Made by a program: the position numbers and the translations under genes
The notes under the pieces: model-generated
Database searches by the model: none
What the model saw: the letters and a program-made list of their open reading frames with translations, nothing else
What the model was told of the DNA's origin: nothing
In this document: positions 57,573-64,000 of the stretch, one piece after another
How the letters are laid out: the number at the start of each line of letters is the position of its first letter
Position numbering within the stretch: the stretch's first letter is position 1
Origin: Voacanga thouarsii
Taxonomy: Eukaryota > Streptophyta > Magnoliopsida > Gentianales > Apocynaceae
Length of the DNA stretch: 64,000 bases
Assembly (NCBI GenBank): GCA_026120185.1
Contig: JANUWF010001218.1
Location: 2,418,001-2,482,000, forward strand
Direction: 5' to 3'

Positions 57573-59106
57573 TGATGTGTTTGAATTTGGGTATATAAAT
57601 CATATAAAAATAAGCACATTTCCAATCAAATTTAAATTAAAATGTTAACCCCAAATTACACATATGAGCAAGTGTACTTATCATTAAGCATAGCATAGGG
57701 TTTAAAACGAGTATCGATCCTCAAGCAACAAGTATGCATTAATCACTTTTCTTTCATTATTTAACTGACTCAATAAAGTGAAAAAGAATAAAAATAAAAA
57801 TAGAATAAAAAAATATATATACATGTCAAGGATGGAGAATTATGTAACTTAAACCATTATTTTGACAAACATGATCTTAAAATACCTAATCATTATCATA
57901 ACTAATTATTCTCTTGGCATCATGAAAGATTAATATAGATTCACTTCTTTTCCAATCCATGAAATTGCTATCTTCTAGAAAAATTAGAATTACATATCTT
58001 GTCTCAACTAATTCACCCAAAAGATGCATTAAACACAATCCTTGATTAAATTTCCATATCCTGACAAATTTAAAATATGAAATTAACAAATGAATCTATA
58101 TCCTGGCAGACATCAATTAACCTTTAATTACCTAGTTCTTAGTAATTAACCCATTTTCTAAGTAAGTTAATAGCCAAAAAATATGATATTAATGAATTGA
58201 AACCGCCATCAACCCCTTTTCCAAGCAAGTTAATGGAAAGAAATCACAAATTAATCTCGTAATCAGCATAAGTAACTAAATACCAAGAATAACAATTAAT
58301 TATTCAAACAATCAAAGTAACTCTAAAAATCATGAATACTGAAAACAATGTCAAATTACAATAAAATAATTAATACATTATTGTTCAAGAAAAAGAAAAC
58401 AAAGTTAAAAGAAAGCACTCATAGACAAGCCTCCTTCTTCTTCCCTTGTAGACTTGTACAATCCTCCTTGATTTAACGAATTCCTCCTCGAATTTAAGTG
58501 ATTTTCTATTTTGATCTGTGAATTCTCCCTTTTGTCTTGTGTTTTTCCTCTATTTATAGGCTTTAGAAGTGCCTAAAATCGTTCCTCTAGGGTTTTTGGC
58601 GGACTAGAAGTAGGAAAATACTAAAACTTTGTAAATTATCAAAAAATACACACGAAAATCGAAGCACTGCCTCGACACCAGTGCACAACCGATGTCGCCT
58701 GTCCTACCTAGGGCCGGTGCCGGTTGTGGTCTGTTCCTTTGTTTGTTTGCTAAATTTTCTTGATTTTTGTGCTAACTCTTTCAGACTGCAGCTAGCGCCA
58801 CTTCTGAACTCCCAACGGGCGCCGACTGTGTTCAGTCTAGCTCTGTTTCACTGATTTTTTATCACTTCGAAGTGCGTGCTAGCAACACGTGACCGGAATT
58901 GGTTCCCCTGTCCTAGCCGGTGCCGCCTCTACTCTCTTTAGCGACGTTTTTGTCTTATTTTACCTCTAAAATCTGAAATAATGCACAAAATGCCTTTCTA
59001 GGAGTAAAATTTCAAATATGAAGGAATATGATCAGTTATTGAACAAAATGTATTACAAAATAGCCTCAAATAACTAGGAAATATATAACTAATTTGGACC
59101 CTATCA
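57573..59106 (-). repeat. LTR-like repeat, copy 2
   Basis: Pairs with 27009-28448. Minus-strand ends are TGAT...ATCA, and there is a candidate duplication TCTCC (57568-57572) and TCTCA (59107-59111), one mismatch. It includes GAGTATCGATCC near 57710 and a GC-rich region at 58670-58930 with GGGCCGGTGCCGG. Probably a solo LTR of an unplaced gypsy-like family. Confidence 0.62.
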
Positions 59107-59565
59107 TCTCATTGTCAAGATTTAAGTAAATTTCATCTTTCTTGCTTATGCTTCTCCTACCAGAATGATGCCTATAAACTATTTCCAGATCTTGTAGCTA
59201 TTGCTTCCCCTTTTCAGTGCCCTATTATTCACTGTTATTCTACATGAGCCACTATCCAGAGAAATTTAAGACTCAAGCCTCATATCTCAAGGAATCACGA
59301 TGATCTGAAGCTTCACTAAGCTCCATGATGATCTGAAGCTCTGGTTTTGGATTCTAATGATAAATCGAGCGTTAAGTCTGTGAAGGCCATAGACGGATCT
59401 GGGGAAGGAAGGGTAGCTCCCGCCCTCCAAAATTTTTTAAATTATCTTTAAAATTTTTAAAAAATCTTTAAATTTTTACAATTCATTCCCCTCTAATTTT
59501 TTTAAAAAGTACAATATGAACTTCTTAATATAACTTGTCCCCAACAAAAAGTTTCTAGTTCCATT
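59107..59565. other. Intergenic, no gene seen
   Basis: Contains a GATGATCTGAAGCTTC/T repeat near 59299-59342 and a T/A-rich stretch with TCCCGCCCTCCAAAATTTTTT near 59418, a pattern seen in small plant repeats but not assignable. Confidence 0.4.
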
Positions 59566-60562
59566 CTTAGTGAAAGCTAACTCATCCATGGCATTAAAGT
59601 CACTTTCTTTAATTGGGAAAATGCTTCTATTTCAAATGTGGTATGTTTGCTTGAGCACCAAGGGTCCTCCGATCTTTTTCAAGCTCTTCAAATCGATGCT
59701 ATTTTCAACTTCTGGCACACCTATTAATCCACTCTTTCTTAGCTCTGCATCATCTAACAAGCCTCTGAATGCACTTTTTCTTAGTTCTACATCATCTACT
59801 AAGCCTTTGAATCTGCATTTTTGTGGCTTGGCATTGTCAGAGACACTCTTGAATCCATTTCTTCTTCTATTTTAAAATAACTATTACTTTTAGATATTGT
59901 ATATATTTTAAAACTATTTGTCATTTTGTGACAAAAGAATGTATTTATTATTTTTTTAATCAAACCTTTATTATTTATTACTTTACTAATTATAATATTA
60001 ATTAAATTTTAAATTTTCAAAACAACTCTATGTTTTCCATTGAGAGTAATTCAGCCTTTTGGTCTAAAAAATTGAATACATGTTAAGGTATTCTTAATTT
60101 GTGTGATTTGTATAATAGTGATAATTATTTTAAAATGAAAGAAATACTTCAAATGATAATTTAGAGTTAATATAAAATTACTTTAATATTATTATTTGAC
60201 AAAAGTAATCTGACTATAACATAGCTAAAATACTCAAAACACTACAATCTTGTTGCGCTTCAAACAATCCTCAATCATATATTTCAATGATATGACTAAT
60301 TTAATTGCCATAAACAAATTCAAACAAATTAGAGTAATAACAATAACCTGATTGATAAAACTTCTCATTATTGAATATTCAATTCCCAATTTGATGCTTA
60401 CAAAACTCATCTCCGCTATTTTCCTTTATAATATTGATACAAGTTCTCACAATAAAAACAAAACAAAGTAACTAAAATTTAAATTTGCCTATACTTTGGG
60501 CACACAAATTCAACAACAAATTCCAATGAAATCTTATGTTTTCCTTTTTTTGTAGAAAAGAC
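59566..60562 (-). repeat. DUF1262 3' flank, segmentally duplicated (copy 2)
   Basis: Aligns to 34415-35403. The minus strand near 59570-59864 reads with three to four units of about 14 residues (GLVDDVELRKSAFR, GLLDDAELRKSGLI), then NSIDLKSLKKIGGPLVLKQT, without a stop in that repeat part. A plus-strand frame of 101 codons also exists. I do not recognise either product. Confidence 0.62.
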
Positions 60563-60958
60563 TCATTCCCATTTGGTCCTTAGCTTTTGAAAGTGTATAA
60601 AATCATATGTCACTGTAGCACTTCCATCTATTCTTTTCACCACAAAACTTTCAACCAACACATAAAGTCCAAATTCCCTCCAATTCCCATTTCCTCAAAA
60701 ATTCAATTCCCTAGTTACCTTTGCTTGCCTTTCTTCACCTCCTGACCATCTAGCTCTTCCTTGCTCCCATTTTATTCTTTGAACTATTTCTTCCCTCAGC
60801 CCCACAGACGTTTCCTCTCCAATTCTGCCAAAAAATCTGAAGAAAATTGCCCCTTCGATTTTTCTCATCCCGCATAGATTTTTGTCCAGCAACATATGCA
60901 TTTTCTATTTCAAGAGTGACATCTATATGGACAGAATTCCCTTGATTATAGTAGTTCT
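60563..60958 (-). pseudogene. DUF1262 pseudogene (copy 4), cut by a retrotransposon
   Basis: This is the 3' end of exon 2: NSVHIDVTLEIENAYVAGQK, then FGRIGEETSVGLREEIVQR and MKWEQGRARWSGGEERQAKV, and a KWE end. Compared with gene 1, GGNGNW has a TGA for the first glycine, and a short deletion hits the WDEKNVIDG region. The reading ends in NYYNQ at the TG of a copia LTR (60959). The rest of the gene, if it exists, lies beyond the window. Confidence 0.9.
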
Positions 60959-61455
60959 TGTTAGGGATAGGCCCCGAGAACAAACTAAAACTCCAATGAC
61001 AAAACCACACAAGATGATAACAAAGAAATAATAACAAAAATAATGTGAAGAAAAAATAAATAACGAGAAACGAAATAAAAGAGAGAGACACATGAACTTA
61101 CATGGTTAAGTCAAATGACCTATGTCCATGGGTGGAGGTAGAACAAAACTTCACTATGAAAAAGATAATTTATAAGGTTTTAGGAAAGTGTTTCTAAGCA
61201 ACTAAACACCAGTAATACAGAACAAGAATATTACAAAGAACAAATACCTCAATGGCTATTCAAATTCTTGTGTTGGTGTTGTTATGTTATGTTCTCAAAG
61301 AACTAAACTAAGCCTTTATTTATAAGCTTCAAAGGAGGTGGAAGATCAATCAAAAACCGATGTGGGACATCATAACTAAACAAAGCTTAAACGGTGATAG
61401 ATGATGTTTGGTGGTTCTGATGTGGGACAAACTCAAATGGATGCCTTACATCACA
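60959..61455 (-). repeat. 3' LTR of the deleted copia
   Basis: TG...CA ends on both strands and an adjacent PPT. Unrelated to the other LTR families in the window by eye. Confidence 0.82.
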
Positions 61456-61539
61456 ATAAATCTCCACCTTGACTTGCATCCCAAATTCAAACATAGTAGT
61501 TTTACTTCACATTTTCTACAAAAATCCTAAGATCACAAA

Positions 61540-62256
61540 TCACGAATAGTGAACACTATTCATGTCCAGGCATTCCTTGAATGGCTTACGAACTCCAACT
61601 GTTTCTTCTACAACTGACAATGCATATGCCACTAAATTTGCATATCTTTGAGGTGGTCGAATCTCTCTTCTTGGTTTATTCTTGGCTATAGAATATTCAT
61701 CTTCTTCTCGAACTTCTTTATCAGAAACCACAACTTGATTAGAGGCAATAGGTATCGGTACTGAACTTTACTGAATAGAAGAAGTCAACTTAGAAGGATC
61801 AGAACTGCCAAATTCAAGCTCCACATGCTCCTACATACCATCTTTATCTATACGAGAATAACTTGAAGACTCCCTTTTGGAATTCAACATAGATAATTCA
61901 TCAAATATAACATCTCTTCTAATTACAAATTTTAGTGATTTGGGATCTGGACACTACAATTTGTGTTATTTCACCCTAGAAGCATACCCAAGGAAAATAC
62001 ATTTCTTAGATTTAGGCTCTAATTCCCCATCATTTACATGCATGTATGCTAAACACCCAAAAACTTTCAAATCAGAGTAATTAGCAGGAATACCTGACCA
62101 AACTTCCTTAGGAGTTTTAAAATCAAGAGCTGCAGAAGGAGCGCGGTTGACAATGTAACATGTTGTAGAAACTGCCTCTACCCAGAAATCTTTTGTCAAC
62201 CCTGCATTTGAAGTCATACAACGTGCTCTTTCTAAAAGGGTTCTGTTCATGCATTT
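61540..62256 (-). pseudogene. Copia integrase C-terminus and linker
   Basis: Frame 61966-62250 reads MNRTLLERARCMTSNAGLTK, DFWVEAVSTTCYIVNRAP, LKVFGCLAYMHV, and SKKCIFLGYASRVK, the copia integrase end. After a shift, 61540-61731 has RREIRPPQRYANLVAYALSV, the integrase-RT linker, and stops. The RT is deleted. Confidence 0.85.
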
Positions 62257-64000
62257 TGTTGAAGGTGTAAAATGGCAAAAATCATTAAACTGAAAGCATG
62301 TTTACAAAACGAAAAATTTACCTCTACAATTGAATGACCTTTTCGGCACTGTAGAAGATGTCTGTACAAGGATGCTTGAAGCTATTGGATCATGTCCTTG
62401 TAAACGTCAACTTCATCTCATTCACACGAAGCTTTTGAGCTTTCGAAATGTTTCCCCGTCCTCTGTCGGTGAAAGCTTAAAGAGTTGGGTTTGCTAAGCC
62501 TGTGAGAGCTTCTTTCTTTCTGGGTTTTCTTCATAGACCTACTGTCTTCTCTATTTTGTTATTAGTCTTGATACATTTGCATTCATTTCATGCAAATAAT
62601 ATACTGAGAGAGGCCAAGAGGGTCAACAAAATGCCCATACTTTTTGTTATCCCTCATGCATCTCGTGTTGTTTTGATTTATTAATTAATTAATTAATTAA
62701 TTTAATAATTAATAATTAATTAATTTTTTAAAATTTTATTTTATCCTTGGTCTTATTTATTGGGCTAGATAAAATTATTTACTTTTGGGTTAACACCCAT
62801 AAATAATAAGTCTCAATTATTTATTTTCTATACTTCATTAAACGGCCCAATAAATAATTAACAAGCCCAAAAAGACCAATATAAAATATCAAGCATTTTA
62901 TCTAGTTTATACTTAGATTAATTTTTTAATTATTTAATCTGGACATTGGGCTTTGAATAATTAATTAACCAATTAAGCTAGATAAAATATATACTCTCTC
63001 TCGGTCCTTTTATTTTATTCTAATATAATAATAAAGTAGACTATTTAAATAAAATAAAATAAAATCTATAATTATCAAGACCAATTTCTTAACCCAAATC
63101 TTTCAGGACTTAAAGGCAATTCTAGGGACCAAAAGATACATCGCCTTGGTTACTAAAATGACCAAAATACTTATACTATATAAATAGCTATATTTTGCGT
63201 TTTAAATATTTTCTAACATCACCATAAAGAAAAATTGACCCTAAGGATAATGCTGCGATAGCAAAGTCTTTGACCTACAGGTGTAATGACTAAAATACCC
63301 CTCTACGCATCGTCGTGCATTTAGAGAGGAATAGTGTACTAACACTTCTCTAATAGATATCTACCATCCTTAGACCTCTAGTCCAATGATCTACGACTCT
63401 TGGAATATTTCCACTTTCTAAGGGAGCTACCCTAAAGTAAACATCCAAGTCATGTTCCCCAAGGCCCTGGATAATAAGATCATTGGAATAGTCGCAAGGG
63501 GCGATATAGCACAGAAGCTATCTTGTACAAGTCTGTCTTAACTAACTAGTTGCATATACCCAACATACAAGTATATCGGCTCTACGAAAGAACCTCAACT
63601 ACAGTATATCAAAGTATATGCTTCTAGCTTCGTTAGGCCACTAACTCATACTTAAGCAGTAGAGTATTAGTCTACATTGTAGTAGTAATAGTCTGGGTTT
63701 CTTTTAAATAGTACTTTTAAAAACAACTATTACATGCCCTATTCTATGTATTCGTAATACATCCATCCAATAAAGTGAGTGGACTTCTCATTGGCTAAAG
63801 GTAAGCCATTCTCCATTTGGAATTCATAACACAATAACCTATACATGATGAGATTTCCATTCTCATCAATCGGTTAAGAACAAATATTTATGTGTTAAGT
63901 AACTCGTGATCCATATCTTACTGTGAAAGATCACCATTCACATGGATCATTTACTTAAACACAATGGGTCATTTCCAAATAAAAATCGTGCACAAATAAA
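62257..64000 (-). mobile_element. Family-A long LTR, incomplete at window end
   Basis: On the minus strand it matches the LTRs at 15324 and 24995: TTATTTGTGCACGATTTTTA, GACCCATTGTGTTTAAGTAA, and others. Its edge is at 62257 (TGTTGAAGGTG on the plus strand). The family is about 1.86-1.89 kb, so the other edge should lie about 120-140 bp past the window. A TTAATTAAT-rich run (about 62677-62727) is a local expansion. The insertion splits the copia integrase at its N-terminal side. Confidence 0.85.

Larger units (their letters stand above)
60959..62256 (-). mobile_element. Internally deleted copia element in the DUF1262 copy
   Basis: The 3' LTR is 60959-61455 (497 bp, TGTTAGGGATAG to CTTACATCACA on the plus strand), with PPT AAGGTGGAGATT on the minus strand at 61459-61470. 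Internal remnants are an integrase end and a linker (61540-61731), with RT and RNase H missing. A left duplication GTTCT (60954-60958) is likely; the right partner is outside. It is interrupted on the right by another LTR at 62257. Confidence 0.85.

Noticed and set aside
62677..62727. TTAATTAAT run as a palindromic origin or regulatory site
   Set aside because: A simple AT expansion inside an LTR that other copies lack or have shorter.

Overview
This is a gene-poor, repeat-rich stretch of a plant nuclear genome, almost certainly a eudicot. The evidence is AT-rich intergenic DNA, many Ty1/copia and Ty3/gypsy LTR retrotransposons with plant-type tRNA-Met primer-binding sites (TGGTATCAGAG), a CACTA-type element, a decayed plant mobile domain gene, and a small cluster of the plant-specific DUF1262 family. 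I cannot name the species.

Host genes: two two-exon DUF1262 genes on the minus strand look intact (35404-36915, 393 aa; 39882-41305, 391 aa). Between them lies a decayed DUF1262 copy (38358-39437). A fourth copy (60563-60958) is the minus-strand 3' end of a gene cut by a retrotransposon. A fifth, plus-strand relic of exon 1 lies at 14945-15215. About 1 kb of 3' flank is shared by copies 1 and 4, so at least part of the family spread by segmental duplication.

Layout. 1-2440: decayed plant-mobile-domain gene (minus). 3339-4323: non-autonomous CACTA element. 5125-11021: complete but dead copia element (minus) holding a 5'-truncated LINE at 6673-7359. 12400-13375: Sirevirus-like LTR remnant. 13917-14280: satellite DNA. 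15324-24752: large Angela/BARE-like copia (plus) with a 1.44-kb solo LTR in its pol. 24753-28448: gypsy-like gag scrap and LTR-like repeat split by a 1.86-kb solo LTR. 28449-34414: copia (minus) with a 1.54-kb solo LTR. 34415-41305: DUF1262 cluster. 41743-42049: Harbinger-like MITE. 43201-57338: copia (plus) whose 3' LTR took a chromovirus-like gypsy element with 3.8-kb LTRs. 57573-59106: second copy of the LTR-like repeat. 59566-64000: duplicated DUF1262 flank and pseudogene, hit by a copia, itself hit by another long LTR that runs off the window.

No element here looks able to move. Every pol region has stops or frameshifts, and most have lost an LTR or key residues. The most informative content is the insertion order, readable from target-site duplications, and several LTRs or leaders built from serial hairpin-forming repeats. 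Only the two intact DUF1262 genes look like functional protein genes. I saw no rRNA, tRNA or CRISPR.
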